A stretch of DNA of 64,000 nt from JAGLYZ01 sp049642725 (GTDB lineage: Bacteria; Patescibacteriota; Minisyncoccia; Minisyncoccales; JAGMDC01): NCBI GenBank assembly GCA_049642725.1, contig JBARPC010000027.1:1-64000 (forward strand). The letters are read 5' to 3'. The translations under genes were made by a program, and so were the position numbers. The notes under the pieces were generated by a model. That model saw only the letters and a list, made by a program, of their open reading frames with translations. It was not told the origin of the DNA and made no database searches. Positions 21,979 through 32,300 of the stretch are shown here, in pieces; the first letter of the stretch is position 1; each line of letters starts with the position of its first letter.

Positions 21979-23886
21979 TTATTTTTTCTTTTTTCTTTTA
22001 GCTTTCCTGGCTTGCTTTACTGATTTAATTTTAGTTGGCTTAGTTGGTTTTGACGGCTTAACTAAGCTTTCAAATTCTTGTTTTTCAATTGTTTCTTTTT
22101 TAATTAATGCCTTAGCGATTTTTTCTAAAAGTTTTTTGTTTTTAGATAAAAGTTTTTGGGCAGTAGATTCTGCGTTTTTAATAAACTTTGCTACTTCTTT
22201 ATCAATTTGAGCAGCTACCTTTTCAGAGTAATTTCTTTGTTCAGAGATTTCTTTTCCCAGAAAGATAAATTCCTCTTTTTCACCGAAAGAAATTGGTCCT
22301 AAGGGTGACATTCCGTACTCTTTGACTAACTTCCGAGCTAATTCTGATGCTCTTTCTAAATCGTTTGCCGCCCCAGTGGAGATTTCTTTGAATTTTAATT
22401 TTTCAGCAGTATAACCGCCTAATAAAACCGCCATTTCAGCCAAGAATTCTGATTTTGTCTTAAGATGTTTTTCTTCAGTAGACACTTTCAGAGTATAACC
22501 AGCTGCCATTCCCCGGGCGACAATGGAAACTTTTCTTACTGGTTCAGTTCCTGGAATAAGCGCAGAAATTAAAGCATGCCCTGCTTCGTGAAAAGCAGCC
22601 ATTTTCTTTTCTTTTTCTGACAAAATATGAGATTTTCTTTCCGGGCCTAATAGAACTTTTTCAATTGATTCTAGAAATTCTTCTTGGAAAACCTGATGCT
22701 TATTTTTCCGAGCCGCTAAAATAGCTGCTTCATTAACAACATTAGCCAAATCAGCTCCAGAAAAGCCAGGTGTTCTCTCTGCCACTTCTCGCATGTTTAT
22801 ATTCAAAGATAAGGGTTTATCTCGACAATGTATTTTTAAAATTTGTTCTCGACCATTGATGTCAGGCAGATCTAAAATCACTCTTCGGTCAAATCGCCCC
22901 GGCCGAAGCAAAGCAGGATCAAGGACATCAGGCCGATTCGTTGCAGCGAATACTAAAGTTGTAGCTTCCCTTTCAAACCCATCCATTTCAACTAAGATTT
23001 GATTTAAGGTTTGTTCTCTTTCGTCATGGCCGCCGCCAATTCCAGCTCCTCTTACCCTGCCAATGGCATCTAATTCATCTATAAATATAATACTTGGCTG
23101 TTGTTTTTTAGCAGTAGAAAAAAGATCCCTCACTCGACTTGAACCAACACCTACAAACATCTCAATAAATTCTGAGCCAGAAATTGAGAAAAAAGGAACA
23201 CCGCTCTCGGTTGCGACCGCTTTTGCTAATAGGGTTTTTCCGGTTCCCGGTGGTCCCATTAACAAAACCCCTCTGGGAATTTTTGCTCCCATCTTTAAAT
23301 ATTTTTTAGGATTTTTCAAGAAGTCAACAATCTCTTCTAATTCCTGCTTGGCCTCTTTTAATCCAGCCACGTCTTCAAAAGTTATTTTTTCTTTTGGCTG
23401 GCCTTCAGCGCCAAAAAGTCGGGCTTTGGCTTTGCCGAAATTAAAGGCCTGCATGGCTCCGGTTTTTGCTTGGCGAAAAATCAACCAGAAGAACAAAAGG
23501 AAAAAGAGTAAAGGCAGAATAAGAATGGACAATGGTCCAAGCCAAAACAATAATCCCCCTTCTTCTTTTATTGCAATATTAGCTTTGTTTATTTTTTCTT
23601 CACTCAGTCCGTAGTTTAATAAAGTATCAGAAAGAGCTATCTCAGTTTCTTTTCTTGTTTCTGCTTTTGTCTCGTCAAGATAAGTTATAGAAATTTCATT
23701 TCCAGCAACAATGATTTCTGTGATTTTTCCATCGTCTATATCTTTTACTAATTGCGTTAAAGAAATTTCCCTTTTTTCTTCAAAGGGCTGGGAGAACAAA
23801 GCAAAAATTGCAGAAATAGTCAAAAAAATAAGGAAGATAAATAATATATTTTTGGATATATTTTTAATGTTTTTAGCTTTTCGCAT
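21979..23886 (-). CDS. ftsH: ATP-dependent zinc metalloprotease FtsH
   Basis: A 635-residue membrane protease that degrades unassembled membrane and regulatory proteins. Two membrane helices (about residues 13-30 and 109-135) flank a periplasmic domain. The AAA module has Walker A GPPGTGKT near 209, Walker B FIDELDAIG, and the second region of homology with TNRPDVLDPALLRPGRFDR. The zinc site HEAGH lies near 430. The tail is very basic (KPTKPTKIKSVKQARKAKRKKKK, ends in Lys). It starts 1 nt after the rpsA stop, so the two are co-transcribed. Confidence 0.97.
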   Translation of the reverse strand: MRKAKNIKNISKNILFIFLIFLTISAIFALFSQPFEEKREISLTQLVKDIDDGKITEIIVAGNEISITYLDETKAETRKETEIALSDTLLNYGLSEEKINKANIAIKEEGGLLFWLGPLSILILPLLFFLLFFWLIFRQAKTGAMQAFNFGKAKARLFGAEGQPKEKITFEDVAGLKEAKQELEEIVDFLKNPKKYLKMGAKIPRGVLLMGPPGTGKTLLAKAVATESGVPFFSISGSEFIEMFVGVGSSRVRDLFSTAKKQQPSIIFIDELDAIGRVRGAGIGGGHDEREQTLNQILVEMDGFEREATTLVFAATNRPDVLDPALLRPGRFDRRVILDLPDINGREQILKIHCRDKPLSLNINMREVAERTPGFSGADLANVVNEAAILAARKNKHQVFQEEFLESIEKVLLGPERKSHILSEKEKKMAAFHEAGHALISALIPGTEPVRKVSIVARGMAAGYTLKVSTEEKHLKTKSEFLAEMAVLLGGYTAEKLKFKEISTGAANDLERASELARKLVKEYGMSPLGPISFGEKEEFIFLGKEISEQRNYSEKVAAQIDKEVAKFIKNAESTAQKLLSKNKKLLEKIAKALIKKETIEKQEFESLVKPSKPTKPTKIKSVKQARKAKRKKKK

Positions 23887-23887
23887 A

Positions 23888-24967
23888 TTATGTAATTAAA
23901 CTCAATGTCATTTTATGCTCTTTTGAGTCCAAAGATAGGATTTTAAATTTATACTCTTTTTCTATTTTTATTTTCTCTTCCATTTTTTCCTTGGTGCCGA
24001 ATTCAGAAATATGGCAGAGTCCTTGGATTTTCGCTTTTTCAATTTGGACAAAAGCACCGAAATTATTTAGCTTGACTATCTTACCTTTAATTGAATCGCC
24101 TTTTTTATATTCTTTTTCAATATTCTGCCATGGATCTTTTTTCAGGGCTTTTAAAGAAAGAAAAATTTTATTATCAGCAATATTAACAATTTTTGTTTTT
24201 ATTTTTTCTCCTATTTTTACTATTTCTGAAGGATGTTTTACTATTTGCCAGTCAAGTTCAGAAATATGGCAAAGTCCTTCTAAATATTTTTCTGTTTTAT
24301 TCTCAACAGCTGGGAATTTAATAAATGCTCCAAAATCAGTAATTTTAGTAATTTCTCCTTCAATTATATCTCCAATTTTATAGTTTTTTAAGTATTCCTT
24401 AGTGCTTTCTATCTCGCCGGCTTTTTCAGAAAGAACTAATCTTTCTTCGTTTAAGTCCAAATTAATTATTTTTGCTTCTATTTCCTGGCTAATAAATTTT
24501 TGAAGCTCTCTTACTATTTGCGACCTGTCTTCTCCTTCTATGTGCGGATAGTGCTGGGAAGAAAGCTGGGAAACCGGTAAAAATGCGGGAATACCAAAGA
24601 CATCTGTTAATAGCCCTCCTTTATTCGCGCCAGTAATTTTTACTTTTATGACTTCTTCTTTTTCTTTTATATCTCTGAGTTTTTTCCAATTGATTTCCCT
24701 GTTGGCTTCAGAGGCAGAAAGTTCAATATAGCCGTCTTCATTTTCCAGGTCGATTATTTTAGCAGAAATACTATCTCCCATTTTTGCATCTTTAAGAATG
24801 TTTTTAGCTTCTTGGAATTCTTTGCCAAAGATTATTCCTGTGCCAGTAGGTCCTAAATCAATAAAAATACTGGAACGGTCAATACCGACTATTTTTCCAT
24901 TAATAATTTCTCCAATTCTCGGAGGACTTATTTCATCATCTTTAGTTGTTAGAAAAGTATTTTTCAT
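23888..24967 (-). CDS. rpsA: Ribosomal protein bS1-like protein with four S1 domains
   Basis: A 359-residue protein with four S1 RNA-binding repeats, recognisable from IGEIINGKIVGIDRSSIFIDLG, VKITGANKGGLLTDVFGIPAFLPVSQLS, IIEGEITKITDFGAFIKF and IKGKIVKLNNFGAFVQIEKAKIQGLCHISE. bS1 brings mRNA to the 30S subunit; four to five repeats are common outside Proteobacteria. If many genes lack leaders and Shine-Dalgarno sites, as the promoters here suggest, its role in initiation may differ. The promoter with a 17-bp spacer ends 11 nt before the ATG, and ftsH follows directly. Confidence 0.92.
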   Translation of the reverse strand: MKNTFLTTKDDEISPPRIGEIINGKIVGIDRSSIFIDLGPTGTGIIFGKEFQEAKNILKDAKMGDSISAKIIDLENEDGYIELSASEANREINWKKLRDIKEKEEVIKVKITGANKGGLLTDVFGIPAFLPVSQLSSQHYPHIEGEDRSQIVRELQKFISQEIEAKIINLDLNEERLVLSEKAGEIESTKEYLKNYKIGDIIEGEITKITDFGAFIKFPAVENKTEKYLEGLCHISELDWQIVKHPSEIVKIGEKIKTKIVNIADNKIFLSLKALKKDPWQNIEKEYKKGDSIKGKIVKLNNFGAFVQIEKAKIQGLCHISEFGTKEKMEEKIKIEKEYKFKILSLDSKEHKMTLSLIT

Positions 24968-24978
24968 GTTTCAAAATT

Positions 24979-25007
24979 ACTATACATTATTTTTTTCTTT
25001 TTTACAA
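24979..25007 (-). promoter_or_regulatory. Promoter of rpsA-ftsH
   Basis: On the minus strand TTGTAA (25007-25002) and TATAGT (24984-24979) are 17 bp apart, with the ATG 11 nt beyond the -10. The leader is at most a few nucleotides. Confidence 0.65.
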
Positions 25008-25057
25008 GAGATGGGGTTGTTATTGAATTTGAAATTTGTTTATGTTAAATTGAATAT

Positions 25058-25660
25058 ATGAATATCACTTGGTTTGGACAATCTTGTTTCCAAATAACCA
25101 CTCAAAAGAATAAAGATAATTCTGTGAAAATAGTCATTGATCCTTTTGGGCAGGGCATTGGTTTAACAATGCCTAAAGTAGAAGCAGATATTTTATTACT
25201 TACAAGCAAGGATTATGACTTAGACAGAATTAAGAACAAGGACTATTTTTTAATTAATGAGCCGGGAGAATATGATGTCCAAGATGTTTTTGTCCAAGGA
25301 ATAGAAATAGAATCAAGTATCTTTGTTATTGAAATAGAAGGGATGCGGCTTTGTCATTTAGGATGTATCCAGCGAAAAGAGCTGCAAAATGAACAGGTAG
25401 AAAAAATCGGTGATATTGATATTTTAATGGTTTCAGTTGGCGGAGATGTTCAAGCTGCTTCAAAAATTATCAGCCAGATAGAGCCGAAAATTATTATTCC
25501 TATGTGCTATCATATTCCAAAACTTAAAATTAGACAAAATAAAGTAGATGATTTTTTGAAAATAATGGGAGGAAAATCGGTTGAACCGCAGAACAAGCTG
25601 TCTATCAAAAAAAAGGACTTGCCGAGAGAGAGAAAAGAAATAATAATTTTAAAAACTTAG
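25058..25660 (+). CDS. Degenerate UlaG-like metallo-beta-lactamase-fold protein
   Basis: A 200-residue protein with the framework of CPR UlaG-like MBL hydrolases: MNITWFGQSCFQI, VIDPFGQGIGL, ADILLLTS, NEPGEYDVQDVFVQGIEI, EGMRLCHLG and IEPKIIIPMCYH. The H-x-H-x-D-H metal motif expected after ADILLLTS is replaced by KDYDLDR, CHLGD is CHLGC, and the usual PMHY is PMCY. Most metal ligands are therefore gone, and a hydrolase activity is unlikely; a structural or regulatory role is possible. A TTAAAT hexamer ends 7 nt before the ATG. Confidence 0.8.
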   Translation: MNITWFGQSCFQITTQKNKDNSVKIVIDPFGQGIGLTMPKVEADILLLTSKDYDLDRIKNKDYFLINEPGEYDVQDVFVQGIEIESSIFVIEIEGMRLCHLGCIQRKELQNEQVEKIGDIDILMVSVGGDVQAASKIISQIEPKIIIPMCYHIPKLKIRQNKVDDFLKIMGGKSVEPQNKLSIKKKDLPRERKEIIILKT

Positions 25661-25679
25661 TTTTTAAAATAAATTTCAA

Positions 25680-25853
25680 ATGTTCAAAATTCAAAGTCAG
25701 CCAGAATACATACGAAAGATTATTTTTTGGGTTGTGATAATTATTTTAGCCGTAAGTTTGTTTTTTATATGGCTTAAAATTGTTGACCAAAGAATAGAAA
25801 GTTTCCAAAATCAAGAATCCCTGCAAAATGTTGCTGACTCCGTTAGGGGATAG
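25680..25853 (+). CDS. Small single-pass membrane protein
   Basis: A 57-residue frame starting MFKIQSQPEYIRKIIFW, with one hydrophobic helix (about residues 14-34, IIFWVVIIILAVSLFFIWL) and a polar helix after it (KIVDQRIESFQNQESLQ). The composition, positive-inside start and position 19 nt after the MBL-fold gene suggest a real gene. The rpoB promoter starts 6 nt after its stop. Its 5' end is made of 7-bp repeats (25674-25694, TTTCAAA-like). Function unknown. Confidence 0.55.
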   Translation: MFKIQSQPEYIRKIIFWVVIIILAVSLFFIWLKIVDQRIESFQNQESLQNVADSVRG

Positions 25854-25859
25854 GCAGAG

Positions 25860-25888
25860 TTGACAAATTTCCAAAGATGTAATATACT
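25860..25888 (+). promoter_or_regulatory. Promoter of rpoB-rpoC
   Basis: TTGACA (25860-25865) and TATACT (25883-25888) with a 17-bp spacer. The leader is about 105 nt, unusually long for this window. The window has no rplJ-rplL genes upstream, so rpoBC has its own promoter. Confidence 0.85.
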
Positions 25889-25954
25889 CCAATAGGAGTA
25901 ACATTTTTTTTACTTTGATTGCTTCTTTTTTTTAAAATTTTAAAATTATTCTCA

Positions 25955-25986
25955 ACCCTAAAAATTTAAGATTAGGGTAATTTTTG
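25955..25986 (+). terminator. Attenuator-like hairpin in the rpoB leader
   Basis: ACCCTAA-(10 nt)-TTAGGGT followed by AATTTTTG lies 14 nt before rpoB. It could act as a partial terminator that tunes RNA polymerase synthesis. Confidence 0.55.
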
Positions 25987-25999
25987 TTTGTAATTTACT

Positions 26000-28900
26000 A
26001 TGGAAGGGATAAAAATTAAAAATTTTGGAAAATCAAAAGTTAATTTGCCTTTATTTTATCTCTTAGATGTCCAAAAAGAGAATTGGCAGCAATTTTGGGA
26101 TAATGATTTGAAAGAGCTTTTTTCCGAAGTTTCTCCGATTAGAGACCATACTGGGAAGGAGCTGGAACTTTGGTTTTTAGATTATAAATTGTCAAAGTCC
26201 AAATACAAGAACGACTTAGAGGCAAAACAGAATAACGACTCTTATGAAGTTTCTCTTAGGGTAAAGGTAAGATTAGTTAATCTTAAAACAAAGGAAACTA
26301 AGGAGCAGGAGGTTTTTTTGGCTGATTTTCCGTTAATGACAGAAAGAGGAACTTTTATTGTTAATGGAGTTGAACGAGTAGTTATTTCACAGCTTATCCG
26401 TTCACCAGGAGCTTTTTTTACAAGCAAAACTGTGAACGGCAAAAGATATTTTGGAGCAAAAATTATTCCTAATAGAGGTGCCTGGCTTGAGTTTGAGACA
26501 GAGTCATCTGGCTTAATAGGAATTAAAATTGACAGGAGAAGAAAAGTGCCAGCCACTACTTTATTAAGAGTATTTGGTTTGAGTAAAGATGAAGATATAA
26601 AAAAGGTTTTTAAGGATATTGATAATGGCAAGATTAAGTATATTGAAAAAACCCTGTCTAAAGATAGCAGTAAAGACCAAACAGAGGCAATAATTGAAGT
26701 TTATCAGAGATTAAGGCCCGGTGATTTAGCCAGTCCTGATTCGGCCAGGGAATTGATTGAAAATATGTTTTTCAATTTTAATAGATATGATTTATCAAAA
26801 GTAGGACGTTGGAAAACTCTGGAACGTCTGCCAGAATTAAAAAAAGAGAAAAACAAGAAAGATATTAAAGTAGAAGACAGGGTTCTTCATCTTGAGGATG
26901 TTATTGCAGTAATAAGAGAAATCATCCGTTTAAATAATGACCCGGAAGCGCAACCGGACCAAATTGACCATCTGGGGAATAGAAGAGTGCGAACCATAAA
27001 TGAATTGCTTCAAAATCGTTTAAGGGTTGGTATGATGAGAATGGAAAGGATTATAAAGGACAAAATGTCCACGTTGGAAATTTCTGAGATAATGCCTAAT
27101 CAGCTTATAAACTCAAAGCCCCTTATCGCAGTAATAAAAGAATTTTTCTCTTCCAGCCAGTTTTCCCAATTCATGGACAATGAAAATCCTTTGGCTGAAC
27201 TTGAGCATAAGCGAACCTTGACTGCCACTGGCCCGGGAGGGCTTACTCGGGAAAGAGCTGGTTTTGATGTAAGAGATGTTCAGCCATCTCATTATGGAAG
27301 AATTTGTCCTATTCAGACTCCGGAGGGAGCCAATATCGGATTGGTAAGCCATTTAGCCGGTTATGCCAGAATTAATCCTTATGGCTTTATTGAGACACCT
27401 TATTTTAAAGTAAAGAAAGACAGAGTTACTTCAGAGCTTCATTATCTTACTGCTTATGAGGAAGAAAAATTTAATATTGCTCATGCTGGAGTGCCTATTG
27501 ACGGAAATGGTATAATTACATCTCAAGTGGTTGAAGCAAGAATTCTTGGACTCCCGGGTGAGATTCAGAGAGAGAGAATTGACTTTATTGATGTTTCTCC
27601 GCAACAATCTATTTCTATCGCCACTTCTCTCATTCCTTTTTTACAAAATAATGATGCTAACAGAGCATTAATGGGTTCTAATATGCAGAGGCAGTCAGTT
27701 CCTTTAGTCAAGCCAGAGGTACCTTTGGTATCTACAGGCATTGAAAAGAAGATAGCTAAAGATTCTGGTCAGGAGATAGTTGCCAATGAAGAAGGAATAG
27801 TCACAGAGGTAGATGCTAACCATATAATCGTAAAAGAGAAAAGTAGAAAATCAAAAATATATAATCTGCGAACATTTATTAGAACCAATCAATATACTTG
27901 TTTACATCAGAAGCCAATCGTTCAAAAAGACCAGAAAGTGAAGGCAGGAGATGTTTTGGCTGACGGTGGTTCTATTAATAGAGGTCATTTAGCATTAGGC
28001 CAGAATGTTTTAGTTGCTTTTATGCCTTGGAGAGGAGGGAATTATGAAGACGCTATTATTATTTCAGAAAAGTTAGTAAAAGATGATTGTTATACTTCTA
28101 TTCACATTGAGAGTTTCACTTGCGATGTAAGGGAAACTAAGCTGGGTCCTGAAATTACTACTTCTGATATTCCTAATGTTAGCTTGGAAAAATTAAAGGA
28201 TTTAGATGAAGAGGGAATTGTTAGAACCGGGGCTGATGTAGCTCCTAATGATATTTTAGTTGGAAAAATTTCTCCAAAAGGAGAAGCAGATTTAACGCCG
28301 GAAGAAAGATTACTAAGGGCAATTTTTGGAGAAAAGGCAAAAGAAGTGAAAGATAGTTCTTTGCGGATGGAGCATGGCAAGAAAGGAAGAGTAGTTGGAG
28401 TAAAAATCTTTGACAGGGAAAAAGGAGATAAACTGGAGCCGGGAGTTATAAGAAGAATACAGGTAGAAGTCGCTGAACTTAGAAAAATTGGAGCCGGGGA
28501 CAAGCTTTCTGGCAGGCATGGGAACAAAGGAGTAATTTCCAAAGTTTTACCAGAAGAGGAAATGCCTTTTTTGAAAGACGGGACTCCGATTGATGTGATT
28601 TTAAATCCTTTGGGTGTTGCTTCGCGAATGAATATCGGACAGATATTAGAAACCCATTTGGGTTTTGCTGCCAAAAAGTTAGGTTATATTGCTGTTACTC
28701 CCCCTTTAAGCGGAGCTAATGAACAGGATATTAAAAGAGAGCTTAATAGCGCCGGTCTTCCTGAAGATGGAAAAGTTGAGCTGTTTGATGGAAGAACAGG
28801 GCTTGCTTTTCAAGAAAATATTACTGTTGGATATTCCTATTTAATGAAACTAATTCATATGGTTGAAGACAAAATTCATATGCGTTCTATCGGTCCTTAT

Positions 28901-29182
28901 TCTTTGATTACTCAACAGCCATTAGGGGGAAAGGCCCAGTTTGGCGGACAGAGACTTGGAGAAATGGAAGTTTGGGCTTTAGAGGGATATGGTGCGGCCC
29001 ATATTTTACAGGAGATGTTGACTATAAAATCAGATGACGTTACTGGTAGAGCGGCTACTTATGAAGCAATTCTAAAGGGAGAAAAAATTAGAAATCCTAA
29101 TATTCCTGCTTCTTTTAATCTATTGGTTTTAGAATTAAAATCCTTGGGGCTTAATATAGAGGAAAAAGAAAAGCCACATTAA
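26000..29182 (+). CDS. rpoB: DNA-directed RNA polymerase subunit beta
   Basis: A 1060-residue subunit forming half of the catalytic cleft. Landmarks are RGTFIVNGVERVVISQLIRSPG, the rifampicin-region FMDNENPLAELEHKRTLTATGPGGLTRERAGFDVRDVQPSHYGRICPIQTPEG (residues about 395-450, shown by its ends), DGGSINRGHLALGQNVLVAFMPWRG, GDKLSGRHGNKGVISKV and LGGKAQFGGQRLGEMEVWALE near the C terminus. It is shorter than the E. coli protein because the lineage-specific inserts are missing. It is followed by rpoC after 124 nt holding an AT-rich repeat. Confidence 0.98.
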   Translation: MEGIKIKNFGKSKVNLPLFYLLDVQKENWQQFWDNDLKELFSEVSPIRDHTGKELELWFLDYKLSKSKYKNDLEAKQNNDSYEVSLRVKVRLVNLKTKETKEQEVFLADFPLMTERGTFIVNGVERVVISQLIRSPGAFFTSKTVNGKRYFGAKIIPNRGAWLEFETESSGLIGIKIDRRRKVPATTLLRVFGLSKDEDIKKVFKDIDNGKIKYIEKTLSKDSSKDQTEAIIEVYQRLRPGDLASPDSARELIENMFFNFNRYDLSKVGRWKTLERLPELKKEKNKKDIKVEDRVLHLEDVIAVIREIIRLNNDPEAQPDQIDHLGNRRVRTINELLQNRLRVGMMRMERIIKDKMSTLEISEIMPNQLINSKPLIAVIKEFFSSSQFSQFMDNENPLAELEHKRTLTATGPGGLTRERAGFDVRDVQPSHYGRICPIQTPEGANIGLVSHLAGYARINPYGFIETPYFKVKKDRVTSELHYLTAYEEEKFNIAHAGVPIDGNGIITSQVVEARILGLPGEIQRERIDFIDVSPQQSISIATSLIPFLQNNDANRALMGSNMQRQSVPLVKPEVPLVSTGIEKKIAKDSGQEIVANEEGIVTEVDANHIIVKEKSRKSKIYNLRTFIRTNQYTCLHQKPIVQKDQKVKAGDVLADGGSINRGHLALGQNVLVAFMPWRGGNYEDAIIISEKLVKDDCYTSIHIESFTCDVRETKLGPEITTSDIPNVSLEKLKDLDEEGIVRTGADVAPNDILVGKISPKGEADLTPEERLLRAIFGEKAKEVKDSSLRMEHGKKGRVVGVKIFDREKGDKLEPGVIRRIQVEVAELRKIGAGDKLSGRHGNKGVISKVLPEEEMPFLKDGTPIDVILNPLGVASRMNIGQILETHLGFAAKKLGYIAVTPPLSGANEQDIKRELNSAGLPEDGKVELFDGRTGLAFQENITVGYSYLMKLIHMVEDKIHMRSIGPYSLITQQPLGGKAQFGGQRLGEMEVWALEGYGAAHILQEMLTIKSDDVTGRAATYEAILKGEKIRNPNIPASFNLLVLELKSLGLNIEEKEKPH

Positions 29183-29184
29183 TA

Positions 29185-29303
29185 AAAATACAAAACAAAA
29201 AACACAAAACAAAAAATACAAGTTAAAATCAAAAAGTTTTATTAAATTATTTTTAGCTTTTTTGCTGTATTTTTAGCTTTTTTATTTTATATTTTAATTT
29301 ATT
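29185..29303 (+). repeat. AT-rich dispersed repeat between rpoB and rpoC (copy 1)
   Basis: It opens with five 7-bp units (AAAATAC, AAAACAA, AAAACAC, AAAACAA, AAAATAC; 29185-29219), then AAGTTAAAATCAAAAAGTT and TTTTAGCTTTTTTG-like words. The minus strand of 36709-36820 carries the same ordered blocks. Both copies lie between two co-directional genes and share orientation relative to transcription. Confidence 0.65.
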
Positions 29304-29306
29304 TTT

Positions 29307-32300
29307 ATGCGTGTCGCAGATCTTGAATCAATTACAATAAAACTTGCTTCACCAGAAGAGATTTTGAAATGGTCGCATGGTGAAGTAGTCAAACCGGAAA
29401 CTATTAATTATCGGACACAAAGAGCTGAAAAAGACGGTCTTTTTTGTGAGAAGATTTTTGGTCCGCAAAAAGATTACGAATGTTATTGCGGTAAGTATAA
29501 AAGAATCCGTTATAAAGGGGTAGTTTGTGATAAATGCGGGGTAGAAGTAACAAAATCGTCAGTTAGAAGAGAGAAAATGGGGCATATAAGCTTAGCTTGT
29601 CCGGTTTCCCATATTTGGTTTTTAAAAGGGATTCCTTCTAGGATAGGAGCGATTTTAGACGTTCCTGTCCAGCAACTGGAAAGAGTAATTTATTTCGCTT
29701 CTTATATTATTACTGAGGTTGATGAGCAAGGTAAAAAGAAGATATTAGAGGAGATTGACAAGGAATACCAGCAAAAGTTAAAAGTTAAAAGTGAAAAGTT
29801 AAAAGTTGATAAAGAAGGATTGAAAGAAGCAAGAAATAAAGCAAGAGAAGAAGTTTTAATATTAAAACCATTGAAAATTATTTCTGAACTTGATTATCAT
29901 AATTTTTCTTTAAAATACGGCCAAATTTTTAAAGCAGGTACTGGCGCGGAAACATTGAGAAAGATTTTTGAAAAAGTTGATTTAAATAAAATGGTCAAAG
30001 AATTAGAAAAAGAATATAGAACAGGAGCAGGCATTTCTAACGAAGAAAAAAATAATCCAAAAGAAAAAACAGAAAGCTCTTTGATTATACAGAGAAAATT
30101 TCTAAGGCGGTTAAGAATAATCCAAAAAATGGCAGAAGCGGATATCCGTCCAGAATGGATGTTGTTGACCGCTATTCCTGTTTTGCCCCCTGATTTAAGG
30201 CCAATGGTTCAATTAGATGGAGGAAGATATGCTTCTTCTGATTTAAATGACCTTTACAGAAGGGTGATTAATAGAAATAATCGGTTGAAATATCTTTTAG
30301 AAATCAATGCTCCGGAAGTTATTGTTAGAAATGAAAAAAGAATGCTTCAGGAAGCAGTAGATGCTTTGATAGATAATACTATGAGAAAAGGGACAATGAC
30401 TCAAGCTACTACTGGCGGACAGCGACTTTTAAAATCATTAGCTGATATGCTTAAAGGAAAGCAGGGCAGATTCAGGCAGAATCTTTTAGGTAAGAGGGTG
30501 GATTATTCCGGCCGGTCAGTAATCGTAGTTGGAGCGGATTTAAAACTTAATCAATGCGGTCTTCCTAAAAAAATGGCATTAGAGCTTTTTAAACCATTTG
30601 TTATTAAAGGTATTTTAGATAAGGAATTAGCTTACAATGTAAGAGGCGCCACACGGCTTATTGAAGATGAAACAGACGATGTTTGGGCTATTTTAGAAAA
30701 TGTCGTTAAGAGTAAGTTGGTTTTATTAAACAGAGCGCCTACTCTGCATCGTTTAGGTATTCAAGCGTTTCAGCCAATTCTTATTGAGGGAGACGCAATT
30801 AGAATTCATCCTTTGGTTTGTTCTGCTTTTAACGCTGATTTTGATGGTGATCAAATGGCTGTTCATTTGCCGCTTTCAGATGAGGCCCAAGAAGAGGCAA
30901 AACAGCTAATGCTTTCCACTGTTAATTTATTGAAACCAGCTACCGGAACTGCGGTTGTTAGTCCAAGCAAAGATATTGTTTTAGGATGTTACTGGATTAC
31001 TAAAATAAAGGAAGGCGCCTTAGGTGAAGGTAAAATATTTGGTTCAAAAAATGAAGCGATTCTAGCTAAAGATACTGGATTAGTGGACTTAAGGGCAAAG
31101 ATTAAAGTAAGATTCAAAGAAGGAGAAATAATTGAAACAACAGTAGGAAGAATTCTTTTTAATATAACACTTCCTGATAGTTACTCTTTTGTTAATGAGC
31201 AAATAAAGTCAAAAAAATTGGAAAAAATAGTAAATGAAATTATTGAAGATTATGATAATGAAATTGCTTGGCATTGTCTTGATGAAATCAAGGATTTAGG
31301 TTTTGAGTATTCAACATTATCCGGCATTACTTGGGGAATGGATGATTTGGTTGTTCCAAAAGAAAAGAAAAAATTAATAGAAGAGGCAGAAAGAGATGTT
31401 GAAACAATATACAAACATTACAAAAAGGGATTATTATCTAAAGAAGAAAGAATATCTAAGAGTATTGAGGTTTGGCAGAAAACTAAATCTCAAATAGAAA
31501 AGCTAGTTCCTAAAGCTTTGCCTCCTTTGGGTTCGGTTTTCTCTATTGTTGATTCTGGAGCAAGAGGTTCTTGGGCTCAGCCAGTGCAGATGTCTGGAAT
31601 GAAAGGATTAGTTATTAATCCAGCTGGACAGATTATTGAACTGCCAGTAAAGAGTTCTTTTAAAGAAGGATTTAATGCTTTGGAATATTTCATTTCTACC
31701 CATGGAGCAAGAAAGGGAACTACGGATACTGCTTTAAGGACTTCTACCGCCGGCTATCTTACAAGAAGATTAATTGATGTAGCGCATGAAATGATTATTA
31801 CAGAAGAAGATTGTAAAAATAAGACAGGGATTATTGTTTTTAAGAAAGACGCTGACGATGCTAATCAGGATTTCTATTTCAAACTTGTAAGCAGGGTAGC
31901 TATAAAAGATGTTAAAAGCAGAAACAAAGTTCTTGTGAAAGCAGGAGAAATTATTAATCAAGAACAAGCAAGGGCGATTATTGATGCTGACATTCAAGAG
32001 TTGAGAGTTCGTTCTCCAGTGAGTTGTAATACTAAAAGAGGAATATGTAGAAAATGTTATGGTTGGGAGCTTGGTTCAAATAAGTTGGTTCCATTAGGCC
32101 AGGCAGTTGGCATTGTGGCTGCGCAAGCCATTGGGGAACCGGGAACTCAGCTTACAATGAGAACCTTCCATACAGGCGGAGTGGCAAGCGCTGGTGATAT
32201 AACTCAAGGTTTGCCTCGGGTAGAAGAAATTTTTGAATGCAGGATTCCGTCAGGAAAAGCAATAGTTTCTTCAGTAGATGGGATGATAGAAACTATTAAA

